Source of the DNA: Tipula vernalis
Taxonomy: Eukaryota; Arthropoda; Insecta; Diptera; Tipulidae
Assembly (NCBI GenBank): GCA_958295665.1
Contig: OY282560.1
Span: forward strand, 260,285,368 to 260,349,367
Reading direction: 5' to 3'
Length of the DNA: 64,000 bases
This document shows, one piece after another, positions 33,737 through 45,239 of the stretch. The notes under the pieces were generated by a model, which did no database searches, was not told where the DNA came from, and saw only the letters and a program-made list of their open reading frames with translations. Every line of letters begins with the position of its first letter. Within the stretch, counting starts at the first letter, position 1. A program made the translations under genes and the position numbers.

Positions 33737-35707
33737 TTAATATTTCCTTAACCTTCGAATTATTTTAAATGGGCTATCATATGTAGGTTCTAAGCCAATA
33801 CGTGTACGATCTGCACGAATGAATACAAATTCGCAGCTATCAACGGAATTAGATAAGCTAATGTACGTATCCTTTGGAACTCTGGATGGTGTTGATTTTA
33901 AAATTCTAATTTTCTCGCGTAATAATTGCAAAAAGTTGGATGTTGGAGATGTCGCTTTTGTAGCATTATCTTCGAATGAAACAGATATAAGGTTTGTGAC
34001 AAATATATCCCCTGGAACTTTTAACGTCTGCTCGTAAACTAGTTCTGCTGCACTAGATTTTAAATCTTCCTTTACTGGCGTTCTCATTTCTAGTAAAACA
34101 AATGGAAGTTGTTCAGACCAATTTTTTAAATTTCCTCTTGCTCGTATCGAATCCTTCAATTGCCTATGAACTCGTTTAATTAAGCTGTTGCTTTGTGGGT
34201 GATATGCTGTAATACGAATTTTATTACTACCTAATACTTTTATTAACTCGGAAAAGATTTGGGATTCGAATTGAGATCCTCTATCAGTCGTAATTTCTGA
34301 GGGGCATCCGAACCGCACAACGAATGATTCGATGAAAGCTTTTATAACCATAGCTGCTGAACTGTCGATGATTGGTATAGCTTCTGGCCACCTGGTATAT
34401 AGCGGTTGATAATGGTTAACAAATAGCGAAACCCATGAGAAGGTGGGTGTGGCTCGACCAGATCCATATGAATTTTGTCGAACCTGCTATTTGGAAGTTG
34501 GAATCTCCCTATAGGCGACTTAGCGTGCCTGTATATTTTTTTGATTTTTGACAATTCAAACAAGATGTAGCCCATGTTCCCGCGTCCTTATTCATATTTG
34601 GCCAGAAAAATTTTCCATTCATGGCTTTTCGAGTCGCTCTTATTCCAACGTGAGATAAATTGTGAATATCTTCGAATTTTTTTCTACGCATAGGTAAAGG
34701 TATATAAGGACGTGATATTCCGGTAGACGTTTCTTTTTGTTCCAAAATCCAAGAGAACTTTCTCGGGCGATGGAGTAATAAAGAATTAATTTTTTAATAT
34801 CACATCCGGCTATATTTATCGCATTAATATTGTCAATTCCAGGTCGTGAAAGATAATCTGCTACTATATTTTCTTTACCTGATATGTACCTGATGTCGCC
34901 TGTAAATTGGGCGATGTATTCCAAATGTCTTCTTTGACGTGGGCTTCTTTCGGTGTTTGAATTTAATGCGGTGGTAAGAGGTTTGTGATCTGTTAATATT
35001 AAGAGACCATGTCCTTCCACGTAATGCGGAATATGTTTAATGGATTGATAAATTCCTAGAAGTTCACGATCGAATGCTGAGTAGTGCGTCTCAGCGGGCT
35101 GTAATATTTTAGAGTAAAAAGCTAATGGCTTTCAACTAGCTTGTTTATGGTCATATTGTTGTAATACAGATCCTATGGCAATATTAGAGCTATCCGTAGT
35201 TATACAATATTTAGCATTTGCATTTGGAAATGACAGCAAAGTAGTCGAGGCTAGTTTGGGCTTAGCTTCCTCAAACGCTTCATTGATTTCAATCGGCCAG
35301 CTGAAATTCGCCTTTTCTTTACCCGGTTTTATCAACATGGAGAGGTGACTATAATAAATTGAACCAAGGACACCAGCCAAATTGGGTATAAACCGATTAT
35401 AAAAATTAATCATCCCAAGAAATTTTTGGATTTGCTTAATTGATGCGGGTTTAGGTAAAGATATTATGGCTTCTATTCTGTCCTTTGTTGGCAAAATTCC
35501 TTTTATGGATATATTATGTCCAAGGAAATCTAACTCAGAGGTTCCAAATATGCATTTTACCAGTTTAATCTTCACATCGTACGCATTCAATCTTTCGAGG
35601 ACGGTTTTTAAATGAGACATATGATCGTCTTTCGTCTTACTAGCTATTAGAATATCATCAATATATACAAATGCTAACGGCAGATCCTTCAAAATGCAGT
35701 CCATGAA
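33737..35707 (-). pseudogene. Gypsy pol pseudogene (reverse transcriptase, RNase H, integrase)
   Basis: Read on the minus strand. 35704-35132 holds the second half of the reverse transcriptase with the catalytic FVYIDDILIAS, LDFLGHNIS and the connection KPASIKQIQKFLGMINFYN, entering RNase H (CITTDSSNIAIG). 35020-34640 continues RNase H (LTDHKPLTTAL) and its tail (GKENIVADYLSR). 34745-34509 holds the integrase zinc finger (HNLSH... CLNCQK). 34575-34342 and 34351-33737 hold the integrase core: first Asp in DKIHMDLV, second in TDRGSQFESQ. The catalytic Glu 35 residues later is replaced by Lys (HPQSNSLIKRVHRQ). The frame breaks near 35130, 34700 and 34345. The protein is dead by frameshift and by that substitution. 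Confidence 0.9.
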
Positions 35708-36000
35708 TCTTTATTTACAGCAACACTAGTATCAGCTGTGGTTTGTAGTCGGCGATGATACTGCGATGGAGTGTTATCACTTGATGGAGTAGTCAAGTAG
35801 AATACGAATTCTTCGATTTTCGCCCTCCGATAATCTTTCTAGTATCTTATTTTTTAAAATTTTATATTGATCAACGGTTGGTTGGTGTATTATTAATTAT
35901 GTCGGTAATTGTTAATATTACGTCTTCGGCAAAAACTTGGCATGTGAACCTTAGAAATAAATCCCGCTTCCGGTTTAGTTTTATCTTCATTATCCGACAT
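35708..36000 (-). pseudogene. Gypsy gag fragment
   Basis: A start at 36000 opens MSDNEDKTKPEAGFISKVHM, then stops. In shifted frames the capsid-like segment LSEGENRRIRILLDYS and DNTPSQYHRRLQ is readable up to about 35725, where it is fused to the middle of the reverse transcriptase. This is the end of the capsid N-domain region of a gypsy-type gag. The nucleocapsid, protease and early reverse transcriptase are deleted. Confidence 0.65.
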
Positions 36001-36107
36001 TTTGATTCTATTATTTTGAACCAATTACTAAAAATTTACTAAAAATTATAATTAATAACTAAATTTTGATGTATAAAAATAAAAATCTTAACCAAAAAAA
36101 AATATTG

Positions 36108-36173
36108 CCTTTTTAAATATTATAATATGACCATATTAACCGCAAAATTAGTGTATTGCAAAATAATCACAAC
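36108..36173 (-). repeat. Remnant of the 5' LTR of the gypsy relic
   Basis: Sixty-six bases matching the last part of the LTR at 33450-33516, with a few substitutions. The rest of this LTR and the primer-binding site are missing. Confidence 0.75.
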
Positions 36174-36244
36174 AGTACGAACTTAAGGAGATTATACTGT
36201 CATGTGAAGTTTTTCCTAATCTTGTCCTAACGTGTAGTTTTCTT

Positions 36245-36430
36245 TTAGGGACAGTTTAGGACAAACTTCACGCGAATAACATTTTCATACGTTAACCACT
36301 TTTCATCCCCAATAACAATATTGGCCAAAAAAGGCTGATCTCTTTGTCGTGGGAGATTATTAACGCCAATCCACATTCTCTTCCCCTTGTTGTTTTCAGT
36401 GAGAGTGTGTGCTTCCCAAACTCCAAGCAA
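36245..36430 (-). mobile_element. Mauritiana-type mariner fragment
   Basis: A 61-codon open piece reads LGVWEAHTLTENNKGKRMW, then RQRDQPFLANIVIGDEKWLT and YENVIRVK. It contains the first catalytic Asp block (GDEKW) typical of mauritiana mariners. No further parts were recognised on either side. Confidence 0.75.
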
Positions 36431-37200
36431 TGAATTTTACGATTTCAAGAAGAATAATTGATAAATATCATATATGATTTGAAAAACAATTAATAAAATC
36501 TTGTTTATAGATATTTAATTAATTTTTTACTAAAACCCGTTTATTTACAAGGAGTGTAAACTAAAGAGGTGAAACCAACTTTTTTTTTCTTACATGTAAA
36601 AAAAGCTATTTAGTTTTTATTGTTGTTAAAGAATGGTTGTGCGTAGTTTGTTTATTTCTGGTCCATTGTATTTTAAAGATTTTGATAAATAGTAAGATCT
36701 TACGTCATTGATTTCGTTTTTATAATTTTATACTGTATTTTTCATATAGACATACAAAGAAAAAGTAAATTTGTACAATTGTATTTTAATTACATGAATC
36801 AAACTACTAAATTTAAGTTATTGGTCCTAAAATATGTTATACTCAAAGGTTTGATTTAAAACCTAAAATATTTTCTGGTACGAGTATTTTTCATTCATAA
36901 AATTTTAATCAAAAATGTTCAATTTTATATGGGTTCTTATGGGAAATCGTAAAATGTATCCCCCTTAAATTAAGGTTCTTTTAAGATTGGTCTGAACCTG
37001 ACGGCTTCTATATTTAGGAATGCTTTGGTACAATATAGTGCAAAAAATTCAAATAAATTCATGAAAACTTGATCCAAAATTGTATTGTTCATAGAGCAGT
37101 TCTATCAAAAACAAGTCAATTTCAATTTTATTTTTTTGACAGATACATCTTTTTGCCATTTTCTATCATTTCATCATATCTATTCGAAAGCTTTCCAGTG
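36431..37200. other. AT-rich non-coding stretch
   Basis: No gene or element recognised. Confidence 0.4.
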
Positions 37201-37204
37201 TTGC

Positions 37205-37830
37205 CTAAGTTTCCCTCACAAGTACACATAAAATCATTCGAAATTTAAAGTACCGTCCATACAAAATCCAAAAATTCTAGAGCTTACATAAAGAACTAAA
37301 GTGAATCGTCTTGTTTTTGGGCAAAACTTTTTGGAACACTTATCGGAGATTACATCTTTAGGAATATTTGGTTTAGTGATGAAGCACACTTTTACCTCAC
37401 GGATCACGTGAACAAACAAAATCAAAGATATTGGAGTACATAAAACCCAAGGGAACTCGACGAATCGCCATTACACCCTCAAAAAGTAACTGTTTGGTGC
37501 GCTATTGGAATGGTTATTGGGCGAGGAAATGTGATTTCAGTAAGTTATTTGGAGCTGCTTGATGAACACTTTATCTTCCAACATTAATAAGAATAGGAGA
37601 AAATGAAATTAACGATGCATGGTTTATGCAAGATGGTGCTCGACCCCATACTGCACATGTGGTTTTGGACTGCCTGCTCGATTTCTTTGATAATATTGTC
37701 ATCTTGAATCGCTTTCCTGACCGTTTTAATGAAGGTTTCCAATCGCCCCACCGTATTTAGTGAATTTAAACCCTTGTGAGTTTCTCTACGGGGCTATTTA
37801 AATGATTGGGTTTACCTTGAGAATTCACAA
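37205..37830 (+). mobile_element. Tc1/mariner-superfamily DDE transposase pseudogene, family D (copy 2)
   Basis: The first half parallels the copy at 20640: KVNRLVFGQNFLEHL, IWFSDEAHFYLTDHVNKQNQ, RYWST followed by a stop, NPRELDESPLHPQKVTVWCA. It then continues where copy 1 ends, with IGRGNVISVSYLELLDEHFI, the second catalytic block AWFMQDGARPHTAHVVL and FDNIVILNRFPDRFNEGF. A decayed third block follows near 37740-37800 (LNPCEFLYGAI in a shifted frame, where D-L-N-P-C-D/E-F-F-L-W is expected). Stops and shifts make it dead. The N-terminal DNA-binding region is not seen in either copy. Confidence 0.78.
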
Positions 37831-37834
37831 GACT

Positions 37835-39440
37835 GGAGTGAAAACGTCTAGAAAAAAAAGACTAGAAAAAAACAGTAATGAAAATCGGGGCCCCACTTAG
37901 TACATGTTAATATATATTTATAAATTTCAAATTATCTACTAAATACATTGACCATCAAAACTAAATCTAAAAATATTTTCAACCAGGACGATTTTAGATT
38001 AGAGAAAGCCATTGTGCTCGAATTTGTTACATCTTTTAATTCGTTTTGCCGATAAACGAATCAGTCAATAAATTTTAAATTGACTGGTAAGTAACAAATG
38101 TATAATAATAATAAAACCCACAAACCTTAAATTATGTAAAGCAGAAAAATATTTCATTGTTGGAGAATTTAAAACGTGACACTAATTAAATTGTCTTCTT
38201 TAATGTATTTTATTGGTGTTACAGTTCGAACAAATTCATCGAATTTAGAAAAAAAAAATTCCTCGGTTGTTTTAATTAATCCCAGTTATTATGATACCAA
38301 ACCAACTATAATCGTAAAAAAACGAAATGGAACCTAACGTAATGAGTGTATTTTCCCCATTATTCCAAACATCTGTTTTTTCAAGAATAAACATCAAATA
38401 ATCATATATCACACATAAGAAAACAAATTGTCAAACCACTAATATTGTAATAATTTTCTTTATATCCATGTTTTTTTTTTATTTTCATCTTTTATTTTTT
38501 TTATTCGTTTACTCCTCAAGAAAACAACCAAAAGCGATAAAATGAAAAATAAAAACATAATAAAAAAAAACGTTTTTATTTAAAAGTATAAAACAAAGAG
38601 AAAACACAAATCCAACCTTAAAGAAAAAGAATATAAATAAATACGAAAAAAATTTATTTTATCCTTGTTAATATTTACTGTAACAATCACATAAAATATA
38701 AATAAATAGATCTATTTAAGAAAGAGCACACTGATCGAAACATGTACGATGTGTACTATACCATATGTCGAGAAAACTAAGTTATGTAAAATTTCACAAA
38801 ATATTCAGCAAAAACTTCTTTCACTGTATGTATACAGAATTGAACTAATTTCCCTTTGCAATAAAAATTTGAATAAATATTTTTTATTTCGGTATTCGAA
38901 CGAGTTGAAAAAGATTTTGTTTTTCATAAATTTTTAATTTATTTGAAAATTCATAAAACAATATTGCTTATTTTCCTAGCAAAAAATAATTTAAACCGTA
39001 ATAACCATAAATTTATTTACAAAATTTTATTTATTAATTAATTTAGACAATTTATACAAAAATATGCTTATTTTATTATTTATTGGCGGTGTATTATTAC
39101 CTCATCAAAGATGGTTTTATTATGTATATATGGTTAATGACTACAAGGAAAAACCTTGGAATTATTGGAGATAATAAAATCTTTGAAGTTTTACAAGGTG
39201 GATTATGATGATATTGATTAGTAATTAAGTGGTTTGTGTAGAGGTTGCGTACATTCATTGTTATTCATATATCAATAAGCATTAAAATCAGTTGTGTTTA
39301 ATCTACAAATTGCTTTGACCTAAGAGGATGATTTGATTTATTTATTGAAACTCAAAGTAAACCTAAAGCGATCTATGCTATAACAATGAAGTGTTCAAAG
39401 ATGGAGGAAGGTAAGTAAAGATTTCTTTTGGGTGTTTTTT
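37835..39440. other. AT-rich non-coding stretch
   Basis: No gene or element recognised. It contains several poly(A)/poly(T) runs. Confidence 0.4.
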
Positions 39441-39461
39441 TGCCTTTATAAAGTTTATTTT

Positions 39462-40299
39462 AGCCGTGTTTTCCGTGAGAACTGCACTAGAACTCTATAA
39501 ACTTTAAATTCCTTTTAGCCGTGTTTTCCATGAGAACTGCACTAGAACTCGATAAACTTTAAATTCCGTTTATTCTATGTAAAACGAAAAAAAATAAATT
39601 CATAAAGCGCGAATGTGTAATGTACTTGATAAAATTACATATTTTAAGTTTAAAAATTTCCTCCTTCAGTTATTTCATCAATATTTTCCTATTTCTTGCT
39701 GACGTCATTACACGCAACTACACTCGATAAATTCATGGGTTTATCCAGTGTAACCAAAAAATAAGCTATAATTGTCTTTATTTATTGCTGTAACAACTTA
39801 AAATGTGTATTTATGTGAAATTCACTACACATTATCACTTTATGAATTTAATTTTTTTTCTGTTTACATAGAATAAAAGGAATTTAAAATTTATCGAGTT
39901 CTAGTGCAGTTCTCATGGAAAACACGACTTTTATTCTATGTAAAACGAAAAAAAAAAAAAAAATCATAAAGCGCGAATGCGTAGTGTAGTGTATTTGATA
40001 TAATTACATATTTTAAGTTTAAAAATTTCCCCCTTCAGTTATTTCATCAATATTTTCTTATTTCTTGCCGACGTCATTACACGCAACTACACTCGATAAA
40101 TTCATGGGTTTATCAAGTGTAACTAAAAAATAAGCTATAATTGTCATTATTTATTGCTATAACAACTTAAAATGTGTATTTATGTGAAATGCGCTACACA
40201 TTATCACTTTATGAATTTAATTTTCTTTCTGTTTATATAGAATAAAAGGAATTTACAATTTATCGAGTTCTAGTGCAGTTCTCCTGGAAAACACGACTT
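39462..40299. repeat. Foldback element multimer with duplicated ends
   Basis: A terminal block of about 50 bp containing GTGTTTTCC, GAGAACTGCACTAGAACTC and TTTAAATTCC occurs four times. Two forward copies start at 39462 and 39517, and two inverted copies end at 39931 and 40299. The interior (TTTATTCTATGTAAAACG, CATAAAGCGCGAATG, GACGTCATTACACGCAACTA and so on) is present twice, at 39570-39878 and 39932-40247, as direct copies about 90% alike. Each interior is also partly self-complementary, so the real terminal repeat exceeds 100 bp. TTTATAAAGTT flanks both sides (39445 and 40299). Confidence 0.85.
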
Positions 40300-40414
40300 T
40301 TATAAAGTTATTACTTGAATTCCAATTTTAAGAAAGTTTTGCCATGATTAATCCTTAACAGACGAAATGTGACGCTATGAAGTCACTACCCTTTAGAGTC
40401 TGGACAACAGTTTG

Positions 40415-40830
40415 CACAATGGATGTAACCTGGTAAAAACCGACCAAAGCGACCAAAACAAAACATTCAGCTGGAAAGGTTATAGCCACTATTTCTTTTT
40501 GTTTTGGGCCCATAGTGCGTCATTGGGATTGGAGAAATTGAACGATGCAATCAAGGCAAAACGAACACATTAACCCGTTGATAAGTCAACAATGTTGTTG
40601 GCAAAGTTGCATCAATTAAGCTTCGAATTGCTTCTCCATTCACCGTATTCTCTAGATTTGGCACCTAGCAATTATTTTCTGATTAAATTGAAGATTGAAG
40701 ATTATATAAAAAAATTACCAAAAAATTGGCGTTTTATTATCAATAAGAAAACTTCTCAGCTCATGTAGTAAATATGGTGCAGACAGCGAAATAGTGTTTT
40801 GAACGATATAAACAATTACGACAATTATTA
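40415..40830 (+). mobile_element. Mariner relic (C-terminal half)
   Basis: Shifted frames read ERLLPLFLFVLG-like scraps, GLEKLNDAIKAKRTH, then KLHQLSFELLLHSPYSLDLA and PSNYFLIKLKIEDY, which is the third catalytic block with Asn in place of the last Asp. The terminal part NFSAHVVNMVQT and CFERYKQLRQLL follows. The N-terminal half is missing. Confidence 0.65.
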
Positions 40831-41050
40831 CAGTAAAGCTAAAAACTATTTTCAAATAATTCAGCAGTACATTACTGGAACATTGTAGCTATTACGCAAA
40901 CTCATATATGAATGTTGTATAAGTTATAAGAGATAAATTTGTTATTAAAAACTATATAAGTAACCAAAAAACCGCAATTTTCCTATAAAGGAATCATTTC
41001 TGTTGAATTTTATTTCTTTTTCCTTAAGTCTCATTCATAACGAGTAACTA

Positions 41051-42727
41051 CAGTTAATCACTTTCAAAGTTGGTCGATAAGAAATTCCTTAAATATGTTT
41101 CATTTTCTACAAGAAAAATGCAAAAAAAAGACAAAAGATAATATTTTAGGTTTATTTATTATTTCATAAAACCGAAAATACAGTTATTTACATATTTTAA
41201 TAATGAAATTTAAAAAAAAAAATAGTTAACAAAAATTCTGCTGATAATTCAATCACTTTCATAGTTGATCGATAATGACGCAATTAATAATAATTAATAA
41301 TAATTTAGTTCAATTTAGATAATTAAAAGAAATTAATATTTAGTTGGATTTCCTTTACATTCAATAACACATGCTAAACGATTTTTCATTGAACTAATCA
41401 ATTTTTGTGTGTAGCTAGGCCCAATTTTATTCCATTCTTCCTCTATTATTTTTTTAATTTCTGATTTGCTGGTTATATTCCTTTTTCGAACCCTTGATTT
41501 CAAATAATTCCATAAATTTTCGATTGGGTTAATATCGGGAGATTGTGGAGGTGCCTGGATAACTTTGGGGCAGTTGTAAATCAAATATTCGCGAACAATA
41601 TGCGCTGTATGTTTTGGGTCGTTGTCTTGGTAAAATTTAAATGTTCTGGGAATACCTAATTTTTCAGCACTTTGTTTGAGATTATTTTTTAGAAGGTTGA
41701 GATATTGCTCCTTTTTCATTATTCCTTCGATAAATTGTAAATTACCTACACCTGCTGCTCCCATACACCCCCAAATCATTACAGAACCGCCGCCGTGTTT
41801 TATGGTAGAATTTAAATTTTTTATATTCAGCTCCTCATTCGCTTTTCTCCACACATTGACCCGGCCATCGCTACCAAATAAATTAATTTTAGTCTCGTCT
41901 GCGAAAATAACCTCTTTCCAAAAATCGTCACCCTTATTAATATGCTCTTTAGCGAACAGAACTCTTTTCTTCTTGTTTACATCGCTTATATATGGTTTTC
42001 TTCTGGCTGCTCGACCATGATAACCATTTTCGCGGAGCGGTCTTCTAACGGTTTCTGGATTAACAGTCTTCTCAAATTTCTCGAGAACCATAGATGTTAG
42101 TTTTGGTGCACTTTATTTTGGCTGTATCTTAATTTGGCTTACTATCCAACGCTTTTCGCGGGCGGTAAGCTTTTGTTCTCGAGGTTTTGGCGGTATAAAA
42201 TCAATGCGATCTTCATTTTTGAACCGACGAATTATATTCCCTACAGTACTTTTACACATATTTAATATCTCTGCAATTTCTTTATGTGATTTTCCTTTAG
42301 TATGATGGAAAACAACTAATTGTCGCTTATCAAAAGACGTACGTTTTCCTTTGTTAGACATTTTAGAAAAATTTGGCACAATTTACAAAATTATTCTCTA
42401 TAAGGTCCTTACTGACGAATAATTTAAAACAGACTAATGTTTAAAACAAAGAAAAATATTGTTCTTTGTTTGAGTAATTTTACGTGAATGTGTGTGTATA
42501 ACGTATCGGCCAACAATGAAAGTGACGTAAATAAATGAAAAAATGGTTTAAAAACTGCGAAGTTCTATTTGTGTGTATTTATTACGGTACTTTTCTTGCA
42601 TATGTGTTACGGATAAATTAAACAAAATGAAAAACGTCGCAGAATTTAAAAATATTTTTTTTAAATCTAATATTTTAAACAATTAAATTCGATTTTTGCA
42701 TCGACCAACTTTGAGAGTGACTAACTG
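41051..42727 (-). mobile_element. Tc1-like element of IR/DR type
   Basis: 1677 bp flanked by TA (41049-41050 and 42728-42729). The outer repeats are CAGTTAATCACTTTCAAAGT at 41051 and, inverted, CAGTTAGTCACTCTCAAAGT from 42727. About 200 bp inside each end lies a second, similar site: AATCACTTTCATAGTTGATC at 41251 and, inverted, CGTCACTTTCATTGTTGGCC from 42527. This outer/inner pair of binding-site-like repeats at both ends is the IR/DR arrangement known from several Tc1-family elements. Apart from one stop codon the transposase is intact, so this is among the youngest DNA transposons in the window. Confidence 0.93.
41333..42379 (-). pseudogene. Tc1 transposase (DD34E) with a single in-frame stop
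   Basis: A 348-codon frame, full length for a Tc1 transposase, is interrupted only by TAA at 42113-42115 (codon 89). Residues 1-88 hold the paired-like DNA-binding part (KGKRTSFDKRQLVVF, KSHKEIAEILNMCKSTVGNI). After the stop: NPETVRRPLRENGYHGRAAR, the first catalytic block KEVIFADETKINLFGSDGR, HGGGSVMIWGCMGAAGVG, the second block FYQDNDPKHTAHIVR and the third block PPQSPDINPIENLWNYLK. Asp and Glu are 34 residues apart. The ending is the usual NRLACVIECKGNPTKY. The first ATG at 42379 fits the family; an ATG in SNKGKR is a close alternative. Without the stop all catalytic residues are present. A second ATG at 42091 could only start a protein without the DNA-binding domain. Confidence 0.93.
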
Positions 42728-42744
42728 TACGTGTTTTTTTTATC

Positions 42745-43100
42745 CATTCCGAAGAAAGGAATAGAAGGAATGGAATATTGGTCACATGACTTTAGAATAC
42801 ATATTCCAAAACGGAATGTAATGAAAAACGACAAAAGGAAGGAATGGAATATTATTATTAATTATTATGTTTAATTTATTTTTTAATTTTATACGAGCAA
42901 TTATTTATGTCATACGGCAATACACAATGACGAATAATTACGATGCACTACTTTTCATCTAGTACGAAAAGAATACGTTCGGAATGTCTAGAATGAACTA
43001 AAAAAAGTACAAAAAAGGAAAAGAAAGAATGGAATGAATAAAAAAACATTTTATTTAATTTTCGGAGCGTCCGGAATATTTAGAATTATTAGAATAATTT
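42745..43100. repeat. Degenerate GGAATG-rich stretch
   Basis: GGAATGGAATATT, GGAATGTAATG, GGAATGTCTAGAATG and related words recur irregularly. This may be a decayed simple satellite. No coding content. Confidence 0.45.
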
Positions 43101-43375
43101 AGAATAAAAAAAAACACCCTACAAGTAATGTGTTCTTTTTAAAATTGCTTGAAGAATTTTTAAAATCACTTTTTAAAAGAACTATAATTTTCTCAATTGC
43201 TCATTTGGAAAGGTAAGCGGTTTGGCTTCAGATATATTCAACATTTATTTTGTGTTACTATTAATCGAATACCATTAATTTTTAAAGTTCTCAGATAGAA
43301 AAGCAATAATACCACATAATATTATCAAAAACTAGAAAGAATATAAAGACAAACCAAATATCAGCAGCTGGGGTT

Positions 43376-43840
43376 AATTCTCGTTCCGTGAAAAGTATTA
43401 TGAAAAGTATTTTCAGTGAGAAATACACATTTACTGAGAAGGAAAAAAATGACGTCAAAATCTTTTCATCTCAACAATATTAAAAACTAAATTTGTATTT
43501 TTAGCATTTAATGTGCATTGAAACTATAAAATGATTCACTTTAAACTTAATTTATAAGTAAATACATGTATTAAAAACTAATTGATCATTTTTATAATTT
43601 ATTTTATATTTTGACAAGCAATGACGAAAACTGATTAACTAAATTACTTTTTTATCATTTAATTAGCTAATATTTACACTATTTGCTGTATCTAGCGGAA
43701 ATATACATATATGAAATTCCACAAAATGGGCCTAGTTTGAAAACAACTTATTCAGCGTTTTTTCACGATTCTTTTTCTTGATGGAAACAAAATGGAAACA
43801 TTTTTTTCATTCGGTTTTTTTATAGATTGAGAATTGATCT
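43376..43840. repeat. MITE, AATTCTCGTTC family (copy 1)
   Basis: It starts TAATTCTCGTTCCGTGAAAA and ends with the near-complement ...GAGAATTGATC. The body (AGTATTTTCAGTGAGAA, TTTAGCATTTAATGTGCATT, TTATTCAGCGTTTTTT, CATTCGGTTTTTT) matches the inverted copy at 44690-45239. Confidence 0.8.
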
Positions 43841-44689
43841 CCTGGGCGGTACAGAAATAGTATACCATATAGGGGTACACAAATAATTTTTTAAATCTTA
43901 CAGCTAGAACCAGAAATAAGTACTTATAATCAAATAAAGAGCAGATTCTTATTTTCGTCATTTAGAAGCCAAATTAATTTTTTTATTATTTATCATACAT
44001 TTTCTTCGAGAATGAGAATTTTTATTTTACATTTCATTCATGTGGATCGTAGCTTTATAGCGCGCGCATTCTCTTGTACTCTCATGGCGTCTTTGGAAGC
44101 AAGGGAATCATTGATTCCCTATAATTTTAACTCAAAATGCTAACATGCTTCACAACGAACAATATCGTTTGCTTAAAAAAAAAAATCTATTACCCCGCTC
44201 TAAATTTCGTTTCGAATTAAAAAAACATTCAATCTATGCTAAAACGCTTTACTCACTGAAAAACGAAAAGAAAAATCGGATTTAGTTTTTTCGATATAAA
44301 AATTATTGCTTTGTTTTCGTTAAAATCTTCTGGTTCTTGAGCGAATGTACCATTCAATACTGTTTTCAATTCAAAAAATAAAAAAAAAAATATATTTGGC
44401 TGAGAAAATGAAAATTTAATGTTTAATTAATGTTGCTCTACGCCTATTTCCGGAGTTCCTTTTAGTGAATTCTCTAAAGCTATTAATTCATCTGAGTCAG
44501 CCTCACAATTTGTTAAAGCAGAATTTGTAATGAGTGTTATTACAATTAATTTTGCTGCAATATAAGCGAATTCATGTACCACCGATGGTTCAGTTGCGAA
44601 GTTAAAATACATTTTAAATAATTATGATTTTTGCTAAACTTGTGAGACGTAACAAAATATCGTTGATAGTTTGTTCTAGTCCAGTTGAT
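43841..44689. other. Spacer between two inverted MITE copies
   Basis: About 850 bp holding a 61-codon minus-strand ORF (44612-44427) with an acidic end (DSDELIALENSLKGTP). I do not recognise it. The spacer could be the interior of one larger transposon whose long terminal repeats are the two MITEs, or unrelated DNA between two separate insertions. Confidence 0.4.
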
Positions 44690-45239
44690 CAATTCTCGTT
44701 CTTTGAAAAAACCGAATGAAAAAAATGTTTGCGTTTTGTTTTCATCAAGCGTTTTTCATTTATAACATTTGACACAACAACAATACGCGATTCTCGTTGT
44801 CCAAAAGAAAACAGAATCGAAAAAAAACGCTGAATAAATTGTTTTCTTACTAAGCTACAGTGGAAATATACATTTTATCGACTTTCATATATATTTCCGC
44901 TAAAAATGACCAAATTATTTTTAAAACTTAACTAAATTAATTAGTTGGAGACTTTTCTTAAATACACGCAATAGTTTTTAATATATTTACTTATAAAATT
45001 ATAAAGTGAATCATATTAAAGTTTCAATGCACATTTATGCTAAAAATACCAATTTAGTTTTTATAAAATATTATTTTCATATTTATGATGATCTCACGGC
45101 CAGAATGATCGGTGTAAAAGATTTGTTCATACGAAATAATTTTGAGGCCATTTTTTTCCTTCTCAAAGAATATGAATGGAAAATGTGTACTTCTCACTGA
45201 AAATACTTTTTATTATACTTTTCACAGAACGAGAATTGA
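44690..45239. repeat. MITE, AATTCTCGTTC family (copy 2, inverted)
   Basis: Read on the minus strand it starts CAATTCTCGTTCTGTGAAAA at 45239 and ends GAACGAGAATTGATC near 44690. It follows copy 1 almost throughout but carries extra blocks, including one with ACAACGAGAATCGCG near 44788. Confidence 0.8.

Larger units (their letters stand above)
33094..36173 (-). mobile_element. Ty3/gypsy LTR retrotransposon relic
   Basis: On the minus strand the order is: short 5' LTR remnant (36173-36108), gag start (36000), gag-to-pol deletion junction near 35708, reverse transcriptase/RNase H, integrase, polypurine tract and a complete-looking 3' LTR (33516 down to about 33092). The internal deletion removed most of gag, the protease and the first half of the reverse transcriptase. 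Multiple frameshifts and stops are present. The LTR remnants are similar but not identical, which points to an old insertion. No env-like gene is seen. The left boundary lies directly against the terminal repeat of the Tc1 family C element. Confidence 0.85.

Noticed and set aside
36108..36173. Possible complete 5' LTR
   Set aside because: Similarity to the 3' LTR covers only 66 bp and then stops; the remainder is internal gypsy sequence.
39462..40299. Possible CRISPR-like spaced repeats
   Set aside because: The four blocks are terminal repeats in two orientations with conserved interiors; there are no unique spacers.
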